From the NCBI GenBank assembly GCA_018065435.1, contig JAGHTK010000022.1:1-32416 (forward strand): 32,416 nt of DNA. The letters run 5' to 3'. The DNA comes from Candidatus Alistipes equi. Lineage in GTDB: Bacteria; Bacteroidota; Bacteroidia; Bacteroidales; Rikenellaceae. Shown here piece by piece: positions 25,901 to 32,416 of the stretch. The first letter of the stretch is position 1, and each line of letters starts with the position of its first letter. A model generated the notes under the pieces. It was not told the DNA's origin. It worked only from the letters and a program-made list of their open reading frames with translations, and did not search any database. The position numbers and the translations under genes are program-made.

Positions 25901-26769
25901 ATACAGCTTCACTACTTTCTTCTTTGAATACGTTTGTAGGGTCAATCTACTCCGGATCGCTTACCCTTTCTACATGGGTTTCGGATACAGATACTTTTCC
26001 TACAATTCAAGGAATTTCTGCACAGGGTCAGGAACCTAAATGGAGAGTTTCGGTTATAGGCGACTCTATATCTACATTCCTTGGATATATTCCTAGTGAG
26101 TATGCGTATTACTATCCTAGAGTTAACACTTCAACTGGTGTCGGGGTAACACGTGTTGATCAGACCTATTGGCATAAGTTCATATATAAATATATGCACA
26201 ATGCTGTATTCGAGAAAAACATTGCATATTCCGGTTCAAAGGTTACGTCTACACACTCAACGCCTGTTGGATTCATTGAGAGATTCCGTGACAAGAAGAT
26301 GGGAAATCCGAACTTGATAATATGTAATGGCGGTCGCAATGACTATGGCGAAAGTGATGCTTCGAGCGCTGGTAAAGTGGAATTTGCTTCAGGATACACC
26401 GCTCAGACGTTGCCACCTGATACTGTATTTGATTCCCTGTATGCTCAAGCGGAAAATGACTTGGAGAACATGGATGAAAAGCGATTCCTCCCAGCCTTCA
26501 TAAAACTTGTGAAGATGATGAAAAATGAATATCCTCAGGCAAAAATTATCCTTATCATAGGAGACTGTTTGTGTCCTGTCTATCAGACAGCAATCAAGAA
26601 GGTTGCTGATCACTACAGTGCTCAGGGAGTTCGTGCAGTTGATTTCTTCGACTATGGATTCAACGATAAGGTACACATTCCAAAGGTTACAGGTTCTCAT
26701 CCTAATGATCAGGGGGCTGATTATATGGCCAAGAAAATGTACACGGAACTGAAAGATTGGCTTGAGTAA
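22981..26769 (+). CDS. Surface lipoprotein: fimbrillin-like domain, GLUG repeats, SGNH hydrolase
   Basis: A 1262-residue lipoprotein (lipobox AASC, Cys19). Residues about 25-265 resemble fimbrillin-like proteins (PETRTSF, then YPILWQNGDRISVNG). From about 275 a GLUG-type beta-helix begins (GTEENPYKIATAEDLVYL) and runs to about 1000. Its core motif GGI(V/I/A)G recurs some 14 times at roughly 40-60 residue spacing, with C and W between. The C-terminal part (1021-1262) is an SGNH/GDSL esterase: GDSIS with Ser1029, YSGSK, GGRND with Asn1120, and SHPND with His1240. The Asp usual three residues before the His is Thr1237, so a Ser-His dyad may operate. I infer an outer-surface esterase held away from the cell by the repeats, perhaps removing acetyl groups from glycans. 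The SD sequence settles the start. Confidence 0.85.
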   Translation: MRTQIILFLSAISLLAASCTKDLSSDATLQGQTIITVLSPETRTSFAEAESGSYPILWQNGDRISVNGVLSEPLDIAAPSRSAKFIVKQTLNPPYNILYPGECLSAEGKIEFSSNQTYSKAQFDPHAQIMLASQSTLDAQLLSATAFIRVTINQGSETKLRSIKLYTYDGTPLSGIYNADYTTGTLNYCDSGRNYVSISAPDGISYEGGSVNAVFAIPAGDYPKGFAIAAVGEGSDKLLQMGKRIVKFTSQNVTTLLPGQIYPMTPVTFQDDGFTFSGGNGTEENPYKIATAEDLVYLSELTNGTDAIEYVDKYYVQMADIDMGAYANFRPIANTDINNTDKAFLGVYDGNNFTIENLHISSTTPYSGFVGFLGTTTESKAEVKNLIFENCSITSTSTATGLIIGQSYLGDVNNCHLKGCKVTGTDKYTGGIVGTSYYCDVTDCSVDKTSTITSTASYTGGIAGCSYPTSSLTNSYVNCEVHGTVSGTSHVGGIIGFQWTRKAQKTTVKDCLFTGIVTGKQYIGGIVGSVYNTSYEASHTMIVTGCETAKDSQVGNDAATEVGGIIGGVHQSISGVTNSGLTLNVENCSSSGTIVGASNVGGIAGKLQSGNNTSINKCTSSARLKGDLSVGGIVGYIWADLETNETISQCSFSGELVESTAGKYYFGGIVGYILADTSYTSTSSYTANTSTHSTTIIDCTVDCKDICQTKQSYTGGVVGRYLCYASKNKSFVVQNCINNAAVKGSAYIGGIIGQCYDYASASNTQNFFRCRANGDVESTGTTAGGIAGFLYVKNKLCISQCACAGTIRGTAIISGIVGRITTNASTAVCSICNSGYIGKLIASSDLYNNYTLTGGIVGWAQDTDGTIEVVNCFNRAGGIQSAIGSTLGTAGIMGGTTGGSKAACTIKIEGCYSSTPLSAYLIGGATPKDEQAWGSIIGVLAATGSFHVSDAYFEPSTKFGKPDVTGDRVQAYADTASLLSSLNTFVGSIYSGSLTLSTWVSDTDTFPTIQGISAQGQEPKWRVSVIGDSISTFLGYIPSEYAYYYPRVNTSTGVGVTRVDQTYWHKFIYKYMHNAVFEKNIAYSGSKVTSTHSTPVGFIERFRDKKMGNPNLIICNGGRNDYGESDASSAGKVEFASGYTAQTLPPDTVFDSLYAQAENDLENMDEKRFLPAFIKLVKMMKNEYPQAKIILIIGDCLCPVYQTAIKKVADHYSAQGVRAVDFFDYGFNDKVHIPKVTGSHPNDQGADYMAKKMYTELKDWLE

Positions 26770-26812
26770 ATATGTATTGATTTTAGAATAATTTTCTTGC
26801 AATACTTAAACG

Positions 26813-26838
26813 AAGGACGGCTCATTGGGTCGTCTTTT
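26813..26838 (+). terminator. Terminator after the SGNH lipoprotein gene
   Basis: AAGGACG pairs with CGTCTTT, and the stem continues inward with wobbles (GCTC/GGGT) to a 3-base loop. Four Ts follow. Confidence 0.75.
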
Positions 26839-26880
26839 GTTACATCTGATTATTAGATGTACTTATTGTCGTGTAAAATG

Positions 26881-26911
26881 ATTGCTCAGTAACAGATTTA
26901 TAGTATCTTTA
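26881..26911 (+). promoter_or_regulatory. Promoter of the FAD oxidoreductase-SUMF1 gene
   Basis: ATTG (26881-26884), a 19-base spacer and TATCTTTA (26904-26911) each miss the consensus by one base. The leader would be about 80 bases and contains ATTGTCGT, also present just upstream of the promoter. Confidence 0.5.
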
Positions 26912-26997
26912 GGATATGAAGTAAATCAGTGTGAAAGACTTTGACTTTTCAGGGCGCTCATGACGATTTATTTTTATTGTCGTTTTAAGGATTTTCA

Positions 26998-29622
26998 ATG
27001 TTTACAAATACAATGAAAACTTTCAAGAACTTGTTAATCTTCCTTGCGGTATATTCCGTATTTGTCGTTTCAGCCTCAAATAAATCTCAAATTCTTATTG
27101 AAGCAGAATCATTCATAGATAAGGGCGGATGGTTGGTAGACCAGCAGTGGATGGATCAGATGGGTTCACCCTATCTTATTGCCCACGGAGCGGGACGACC
27201 AGTAAAGGATGCAACGACTCGTTTCTTTGTGCCCGTGTCGGGCCATTATCATATCTATGCACGTACATTCAACTGGACTTCGCCATTTTTTACGGGTAAA
27301 GGACCTGGAGCGTTTCAGATTTTGGTCAATGGCATCGCTTTGCAATCAATAGGCGATGAAGGGTCGTGTTGGATGTGGCACAAAGCAGGTGAATTGGATA
27401 TAGAGAAGGGGAATGTAGAAATTGCTCTTCATGATCTGCACGGACTAGAGGGAAGGTGTGATGCAATACTTCTTTCAAGTGAGCCTTTGAAAAAAACGCA
27501 AACGACAAAAGAAGAGATGGAGGAGCTTAGATGTGCATTGGACAAAGATAGAAATAAGGCCATCTTCGAGGGTGAGTTCGATTTTGTTGTTATCGGTGGT
27601 GGGTATTCCGGAATTTGTGCTTCTGTTGCGGCTGCCCGTTTAGGTCTTAAAGTAGCACTTATACAGGACCGCAAAATTCTTGGTGGAAATAATTCTACCG
27701 AAGTCCGCGTTCAAATGGGTGGCTCCATCGATTGTGAACCTTACCCAAATCTTGGAAATCTTCTGAAAGAATTTGCTCCTACGAAGAAAGGAAACGCGAT
27801 GGATCCTTCTTATTATTGTGATGAGAAGAAAGTTCAGATTGTAGCCAACGAAGAAAATATACGTCTCTTTTCACCAATTCATATTTCGGCTGTAGAGAAA
27901 AGAGGTGATAAAATCATTGCAGTTCTTGGCCGTGGAACGGAAGATGGACGCTTACACCGATTTAGTGCTCCACTTTTTGCTGATTGTACCGGAGATGGAA
28001 CTATAGGAATGCTGTCTGGAGCAGAGTATATGGTGGGCCGCGAGGCTAAGTCTCGCTTCAATGAACCGAGTGCCCCGCAGGAGGCAGATCAAATGACTTT
28101 GGGATGTTCCATACAATGGAATTCCAAGGACTATGGTAAGGAGGTATCCTTTCCAGAGGTTGATTATGGATTTTCTTTCAACGAAGAATCTTTCCAGGAA
28201 GTAACGCGAGGAGTATGGACATGGGAAAACGGCATGATGCGAGACCAAATTAAGGAAGGTGAGACCATACGAGACTACGGAATGCTAGCAATTCTTGCCA
28301 ACTGGTCATATCTGAAAAACCATTCTTCAGTAAAGGACAAGTATAAAACTAGGAACATAGACTGGATGGGATATATCAGCGGAAGAAGGGAATCACGTCG
28401 TTTGGTTGGAGACTACATCATGACTGAAAATGACTTCTGGAGCGGAAAAGTACCGGAAGATGCTACACTTACCTCTTCGTGGACTATCGATTTGCATTAT
28501 CCAGATCCAAAGAATACGAAATTTTTCCCGGGACGCGAATTTATGAGCGTGTGCTGTCAGTGTGAAACGCCTCTTACTCCCATTCCATATAGATGCCTCT
28601 ACACGAAAGATGTTGAGAATCTCTTTATGGCAGGAAGGGATATCAGCGTATCTCACATAGCATTGGGCTCAGTGCGTGTGATGCGAACGACGGCTATGAT
28701 GGGTGAAGTGGTTGGAATGGCAGCCTCGGTGTGCCATAAAAGGCATTGTCTTCCGCGTGATATCTATAAGTCGTATTTTACGGACTTGAAAGCTCTTATG
28801 ATGGAAGGCGTAGGAAAATATGGACTTAAGAACAATCAACTTACAAATGTTGGACGACATGCCCATCATTACTTCGCACCTGAGAAAAATATAGTTGTAA
28901 AAACGCCGTCTTTCACCTTCCCTTCCAATGTGGAAACGAAGACTCTTACTGTGAACAAAGTGTCATTTGATATTGTGAAGGTCGAAGGTGGAACTTTTCG
29001 TATGGGAGCCGAAGATGATGATTTTAGAGCTTTTAATGCAGAACGCCCATGTCACGACGTGGAACTTTCTAGTTACTATATTGGACGTACGGAAGTAACG
29101 CAGGAACTATGGCAAAGCGTAATGGGATATAATCCGAGTATGTGTATTGGAGATAAACATCCTGTGGAACGAGCTTCTTGGGCGGATATTCATGAATTTC
29201 TTGATAGGCTATCCAATGCCACAGGCCTACATTTCCGTCTTCCTACGGAGGCCGAATGGGAATTTGCTGCTCGAGGTGGAAACCTTAGTCGAGGATATAT
29301 ATATAGCGGAAGCAACGAATTCGAAAGCGTCGCTTGGAACGTTGACACTTCGCTTGGTACGACGCATGAGGTCGCTACAAAACTACCGAACGAACTAGGC
29401 CTTTTCGATATGAGCGGAAATGTTTGGGAATGGTGCGAGGATTTCTTCGGCCGATATCCATCAAAGTTTGAAAAGAATCCTAAAGGATATGGTCATGCCT
29501 ATAGAGTTCTTCGCGGAGGAAGTTGGTGCGCAAGTCAACGTTCTTGCCGTTCGACAACACGTAGTTATGATGGTACAGAGGCGAAGGTATTTACAAACGG
29601 ATTCCGTTTTGTTGTCCAATAA
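26998..29622 (+). CDS. Exported FAD-dependent oxidoreductase fused to a SUMF1-like domain
   Basis: An 874-residue exported protein in three parts. After a signal peptide (core about residues 9-24), residues 28-175 form a beta-rich carbohydrate-binding-like module starting ILIEAESF. Residues about 193-620 are an FAD-dependent oxidoreductase of the FAD_oxidored type (PF12831): dinucleotide-binding GGGYSG (200-205), then GGNNSTEVRVQMGG, and late ENLFMAGRDISVSH. Residues about 655-874 are a formylglycine-generating-enzyme-like (SUMF1, PF03781) domain: VEGGTFRMG (662-670), RLPTEAEWEFAARGG, GNVWEWCED, RVLRGGSWCASQRSC. Cys844 and Cys850 sit near the copper-binding cysteines of true FGE, but the first is off by one, so sulfatase activation is doubtful. 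AAGGA 6 bases before 26998 supports that start over Met6. The substrate is unknown. Confidence 0.85.
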   Translation: MFTNTMKTFKNLLIFLAVYSVFVVSASNKSQILIEAESFIDKGGWLVDQQWMDQMGSPYLIAHGAGRPVKDATTRFFVPVSGHYHIYARTFNWTSPFFTGKGPGAFQILVNGIALQSIGDEGSCWMWHKAGELDIEKGNVEIALHDLHGLEGRCDAILLSSEPLKKTQTTKEEMEELRCALDKDRNKAIFEGEFDFVVIGGGYSGICASVAAARLGLKVALIQDRKILGGNNSTEVRVQMGGSIDCEPYPNLGNLLKEFAPTKKGNAMDPSYYCDEKKVQIVANEENIRLFSPIHISAVEKRGDKIIAVLGRGTEDGRLHRFSAPLFADCTGDGTIGMLSGAEYMVGREAKSRFNEPSAPQEADQMTLGCSIQWNSKDYGKEVSFPEVDYGFSFNEESFQEVTRGVWTWENGMMRDQIKEGETIRDYGMLAILANWSYLKNHSSVKDKYKTRNIDWMGYISGRRESRRLVGDYIMTENDFWSGKVPEDATLTSSWTIDLHYPDPKNTKFFPGREFMSVCCQCETPLTPIPYRCLYTKDVENLFMAGRDISVSHIALGSVRVMRTTAMMGEVVGMAASVCHKRHCLPRDIYKSYFTDLKALMMEGVGKYGLKNNQLTNVGRHAHHYFAPEKNIVVKTPSFTFPSNVETKTLTVNKVSFDIVKVEGGTFRMGAEDDDFRAFNAERPCHDVELSSYYIGRTEVTQELWQSVMGYNPSMCIGDKHPVERASWADIHEFLDRLSNATGLHFRLPTEAEWEFAARGGNLSRGYIYSGSNEFESVAWNVDTSLGTTHEVATKLPNELGLFDMSGNVWEWCEDFFGRYPSKFEKNPKGYGHAYRVLRGGSWCASQRSCRSTTRSYDGTEAKVFTNGFRFVVQ

Positions 29623-29721
29623 GGAACCTCACCAACAGTGGTACCAAAAATCACAGACTGCCAGAACTCCAGATAGAGTTAGGGGCATTGAACGATTGGG
29701 TTCTGCCTAACGACAAAGGAT

Positions 29722-29758
29722 AAAAAACAGCCACATATCTTGAACTGATACACGGCTG
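29722..29758 (-). terminator. Terminator of the fimbrillin-like gene
   Basis: On the minus strand CAGCC pairs with GGCTG, extended by six more pairs including three G-U, around a 9-base loop. Six Ts follow. It lies about 22 bases past the stop codon at 29781. Confidence 0.72.
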
Positions 29759-29780
29759 CTTGATGTTTGGAATATCTGTT

Positions 29781-31381
29781 TTATTTCACATCTGTGACGA
29801 GTCGCACAGCGAAAGCAGAATTACCGGAATCGATGGGCATGCCGGGGTTACCCGTATTGAAATGAAGGCGTGTTGGCCGGAAATGATGATTTTCTACCAC
29901 TTGCTGTGCGGTAGATGTCCAGTAGTCGCCGGATTCTGCATACCATTCAATGGTATCGCCTGTGCGCATACCGGTCAATGGAAGGAACGCTGCACCGGCG
30001 AGTTCCATAGCGGTCCAGTCGCCGACGGATGCGTATATGTTATTTTTGTAGACATCATTGTTAACTACATTAGTCTCCTCAGCAAGTGGAACGAACGCTT
30101 TTTGGCCCACATTTGTGCACGGGTCTTCGAAGGAATCGGGTAGAATTATGAGCCCGTGGACTTCGCATACGGTTGCATGAGCCATTTTCTTTTTATAATC
30201 CGTCCTGCCCTCGATAATATATTTCCACTCATCCAGGGTGAGAGTCCTCCAGGTTCTTTCATCCTGCAGGCGGCCGCCCCAGTCATTAGAGGGGCTGAAA
30301 TTCTTCTGAGACTTTCCCGCTTCCGTTGCAAATGTCAGCGTTTCCTTAGTATCCGGTATCATTGACCACCATCCATATCCCCAGGTGAACAGCGATATCT
30401 CCTTGTCGTGTCCATCCGCGTAAGTGGCGGGTCCGCAGTCGTACTGGCTAGGAAAGAAACTCCATATCTGCGTCGCAATGGTATAGCGGAGGTTGCCGGG
30501 CGAGAATTGTACCTTCACGTCATCGGCTGTCCCTTCTGTCCCATCCGTCCCCGAGCTCACCGTAAATACTCCCGGAATCGTATGGAAATGATATTTGTTC
30601 CCTGTAAGGGTAAGCCTGCCGACTGTGTTGTGCTGTATGTCCAACTTGCCTCCCGTCATCACGAATGTGCCTTTGTCGGTGCCGGTGAATGTCAGGGTGA
30701 GATCTTCATATTTCCCGACAGGGATGGCAATATAGAAGTAATTGGCCCCCTTCCCGAGTATCTTTCCATTCTCTCCGAGATCCAGCGTTATTGCGGCAGC
30801 ATTGTCAGCCGAGATTACGGCTTTTCCTTCATTATCAACTGTGAACTTGCCACTCAAAGGCTTTGTCTCATCCTTGATTTCGATTGATTTGAGAACTATA
30901 TTCGGCACGGTAGTATTGAACACAATCTGAAGCATGGCTCCGAGGCAGGAGAAGTTGACAATCTCTCCCTCGGCACCGGTTATGGTCTGCTTTGCATACA
31001 TCGGAGCCACCTGATTGTTGGTCTGGATTGCGGGCCATACATAATCATCGCTTTCCGTATGCAAACCGTCTGGATAGAAGGCTTCGATGTCGCCTTTGAT
31101 ACCATATGAGGAGTGTCCTCTATAAACTTGCCTTTGTTTGTGCCGGCACTTTCGTCTAAGCCCGTGAATGTGTTGGCCTTTCGTACGCCAGTGACAGATA
31201 TTTTGTCGCCCTTGTCCCAAAGCACATCATAGCTGTATTGGTTGTGGGCCTTGGTGCCTGCGCCAATAGCTTTGGCCACTGCCGTGATCGCGGTCCTTCC
31301 ATTCCCTTCAACAGAAATGGTGTTCTCCTCAATCTTGTTGCATGATGTCGCGAGCATGAGAGCCACGGTCATGCACATCAT
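29781..31381 (-). pseudogene. Frameshifted fimbrillin-like lipoprotein
   Basis: A fimbrillin-type lipoprotein split by one frameshift. The 5' part (minus strand from 31381) has a signal peptide with lipobox ATSC and the typical KAHNQYSYDVLWDKGDKISV block. Near 31100-31125 the frame must shift by one base: one frame reads KGKFIEDTPHMVSK, the other continues YGIKGDIEAFYPDG. From there the protein stays open to 29781. It holds a beta-rich middle and a C-terminal part (VQFSPGNLRY, WRTLTLDEWKYI, GDYWTSTA) resembling FISUMP-like domains. The usual start may have been lost as well: seven codons upstream an ATA begins the phrase RRTLIPMM, a place where ATG would give a normal signal peptide. It looks more G+C-rich than its surroundings. 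A sequencing error could explain the shift. Confidence 0.7.
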
Positions 31382-31431
31382 AGGAATAAGTGTTCTTCTT
31401 ATATGGTTGTTCTGTTATTTCTGAATGATTA

Positions 31432-31587
31432 TTATTCTTCACTGAAGCCGCCGTCGCCATAATTGACTTCACTTATGGGTTCGTTGCTCAGGCATAATAC
31501 GTTCTGGGTTTTCAACTCAATCACATTGTTTTTCGGATTCCAATAGCAGAGCCAGTCGATATATGTGTCGTTTGCTCTATCTATCAT
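31432..31587 (-). CDS. 51-residue peptide upstream of the fimbrillin-like gene
   Basis: A short minus-strand ORF of 51 residues starting MIDRANDTYIDW. It contains YWNPKNNVIEL, then TQNVLCLSNEP, and ends in the acidic NYGDGGFSEE. It resembles, in layout, the 46-residue peptide before the SGNH lipoprotein: a K/N-P element, a short V.EL stretch, a Cys/Ser turn and an acidic Gly-rich tail. A well-matched promoter lies 26 bases upstream. So the peptide is the first gene of the fimbrillin transcript, which favours it being translated. Its own function is unknown. No signal peptide is visible. Confidence 0.6.
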   Translation of the reverse strand: MIDRANDTYIDWLCYWNPKNNVIELKTQNVLCLSNEPISEVNYGDGGFSEE

Positions 31588-31612
31588 ATCTGCTGATTTT
31601 CAATACGAAATG

Positions 31613-31644
31613 CAAAATTAGTCCTTTCCGCTTGTTCTGCCAAA
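31613..31644 (-). promoter_or_regulatory. Promoter of the peptide-fimbrillin unit
   Basis: On the minus strand TTTG (31641-31644), a 20-base spacer and TAATTTTG (31613-31620) match the Bacteroidetes consensus fully. The short peptide's ATG follows 26 bases after the -7 box. Confidence 0.75.
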
Positions 31645-31788
31645 GGGAAAGGACTTGCATATGGAAATTATTGCGACTTTCGGCTGAAATTCCATTGTTT
31701 AGCCACCAGAAACATACATCATTAGGCGACTTAGGTATATCTGGTATTTGGAATACATTACACGCTGACTCGTTATATAAATTATGTA

Positions 31789-31801
31789 TACCATAATGGT
31801 A
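31789..31801. promoter_or_regulatory. Palindrome upstream of the Phd-like ORF
   Basis: TACCAT-A-ATGGTA is a perfect 6+1+6 inverted repeat 41 bases before the antitoxin-like start codon. This is where autoregulating antitoxins of this type bind, so it may be a relic operator. Confidence 0.45.
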
Positions 31802-31841
31802 CATTAAATTATTCATTATTTTGCAGAAAAATTTAGTCCCT

Positions 31842-31964
31842 ATGGTAGTAAGCAGCAGAGAATTTAGAGCGAACCAGAAAAATTATTTTGATCTGGCTCA
31901 GAGCATATTTGAACACCAGAAGGATGGATATGCCTTACGGAGAGAGAGGAAATACAGTTTTTGA
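31842..31964 (+). pseudogene. Truncated Phd/YefM-like antitoxin
   Basis: Forty codons begin MVVSSREFRANQKNYFDLA, which matches the N-terminal DNA-binding part of Bacteroidetes Phd/YefM-type antitoxins (SSREFR..Q..YFDLA). The expected next block, an I-I-hydrophobic strand with R and G, is missing. The frame instead runs into QSIFEHQKDGYALRRERKY and stops. The change of character at about 31897-31900 coincides with the start of the hypothetical gene in another frame, suggesting a deletion junction. No partner toxin is seen. Confidence 0.55.
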
Positions 31965-32244
31965 CGAACTGATCAATGTCCTTGACAAGATACTGAAACT
32001 CTACCGCAAAGGTTCCAAGAGCGAAACATGCTTCTCTGATAAAGACTTTATCCAGGTTGCCACAATCCTCTGTGACAGAAAATACCAGAATACACAGAAA
32101 ACAACGTTCAACGAATGGTGTCGCTCTCTTTTCAAGGCCATGAATTTGGAAGAACCGAAGGATATAAAGAAAGCCAAGAAGAACGACTTCGAGACGAAAG
32201 TATTAAAAGCGATGTCTTTTCTCCCCAAGGACAATCAAGCGTGA
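31924..32244 (+). CDS. Hypothetical protein, probably truncated at the 5' end
   Basis: A 106-residue ORF from the ATG at 31924; the frame is open back to 31867 and could start at TTG 31888 (118 residues). It has MPYGERGNTVFDELINVLDK, DKDFIQVATILC, TFNEWCRSLFKAM and a Lys-rich tail ending FLPKDNQA. It is helical, has no signal peptide, and I do not recognise a family. The pattern resembles the end of small regulatory or mobile-element proteins of Bacteroides. The upstream part seems to have been replaced by the antitoxin remnant, so the coding region may be only a 3' part. It overlaps that remnant by 41 bases in another frame. Confidence 0.5.
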   Translation: MDMPYGERGNTVFDELINVLDKILKLYRKGSKSETCFSDKDFIQVATILCDRKYQNTQKTTFNEWCRSLFKAMNLEEPKDIKKAKKNDFETKVLKAMSFLPKDNQA

Positions 32245-32297
32245 TTTTTTAGTATATTCGCAAAGTCATCAATAGAGGACACCTCATAAAAGCATTA

Positions 32298-32333
32298 ACC
32301 CAGATGTGTGTCTAAGACAGGGACGCTCTGGGT
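32298..32333. repeat. Nested inverted repeat near the right edge
   Basis: ACCCAGA (32298-32304) and TCTGGGT (32327-32333) flank a smaller palindrome TGTCT-A-AGACA at about 32308-32318. There is no T-run after it, so it is not a standard terminator. Confidence 0.45.
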
Positions 32334-32342
32334 GTTACGATG

Positions 32343-32350
32343 CAAATATA
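32343..32350 (-). promoter_or_regulatory. Minus-strand -7 box near the right edge
   Basis: TATATTTG reads on the minus strand, a perfect TAnnTTTG. No good -33 element or downstream gene of convincing length is seen. Confidence 0.3.
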
Positions 32351-32383
32351 CGACTTTTTTAGAATATATACACTCGGATAATC

Positions 32384-32416
32384 TGCGGAAACTATTAAAA
32401 AATTATTATTTCCGCA
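32384..32416. repeat. Inverted repeat TGCGGAAA / TTTCCGCA
   Basis: Perfect 8-base arms (32384-32391 and 32409-32416) flank a 17-base AT-rich spacer and end exactly at the window edge, so the structure may continue beyond it. Confidence 0.5.

Noticed and set aside
23800..26000. DNA tandem repeats or CRISPR-like array in the large lipoprotein gene
   Set aside because: The repetition is at the protein level (GGIVG motifs); the DNA copies are diverged and irregularly spaced.
26860..26985. ATTGTCGT repeated near 26865 and 26975, also near 6082
   Set aside because: Eight-base matches in AT-rich intergenic DNA can occur by chance; no shared position relative to promoters.
29623..29723. Plus-strand open stretch containing LPELQIELGALNDWVLP
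   Set aside because: Looks protein-like but has no start codon separate from the upstream gene and no family I can name.
29728..29758. Hairpin read as a plus-strand terminator of the FAD-SUMF1 gene
   Set aside because: The T-run is on the minus strand only, so it was assigned to the fimbrillin gene.

Overview
The window reads as chromosomal DNA of a Bacteroidales bacterium (Bacteroides/Prevotella-like; I cannot place it to genus). The signs are fimbrillin-type lipoproteins, a GSCFA protein, a DUF3575 barrel, a Ser-type sulfatase, many lipoprotein signal peptides, weak Shine-Dalgarno signals, and promoters fitting the Bacteroidetes pattern TTTG-N19/20-TAnnTTTG. DNA is AT-rich overall, with two stretches that look richer in G+C by eye (about 15.3-16.5 kb and 29.8-31.6 kb).

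Layout. 0.3-3.6 kb: a tightly overlapping minus-strand operon of a GSCFA protein, a PafA-like phosphatase lacking key residues, SufE and a DUF59 Fe-S factor. 3.7-9.7 kb: single genes for exported proteins (metallophosphoesterase, DUF3575 barrel, Ser-type sulfatase lipoprotein, truncated GH2-like protein) plus a small PD-(D/E)xK protein of the HsdR N-terminal type. 9.8-14.5 kb: a two-gene minus-strand unit, a SNF2 ATPase and an unrecognised 609-residue partner. 14.7-17.2 kb: decayed gene pieces around a PsiD-like phosphatidylserine-decarboxylase-family lipoprotein, then tRNA-Lys(CUU) with promoter and terminator. 17.3-21.8 kb: an operon of three lipoprotein hydrolases (YtcJ-like amidohydrolase, C45/choloylglycine-hydrolase-like Ntn enzyme, type-B carboxylesterase). 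22.0-22.7 kb: two transposase remnants in opposite orientation. 22.8-29.6 kb: a 46-residue peptide translationally coupled to a 1262-residue fimbrillin-like/GLUG/SGNH lipoprotein, then an FAD oxidoreductase fused to a SUMF1-like domain. 29.7-32.4 kb: a frameshifted fimbrillin-like lipoprotein preceded by a second short peptide, a truncated Phd-like antitoxin, a hypothetical gene, and inverted repeats at the window edge.

How it fits together. Most gene products are predicted to be exported or lipid-anchored, suggesting work on polymers, esters, amides and sulfates at the cell envelope. The most unusual items are the short-peptide plus fimbrillin-lipoprotein pairs, the multidomain SGNH lipoprotein, the FAD-SUMF1 fusion, the PsiD-like lipoprotein, the three-hydrolase operon, and two enzyme-like proteins missing catalytic residues (the PafA-like and GH2-like proteins). 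All function assignments rest on reading motifs by eye; no database search was possible.
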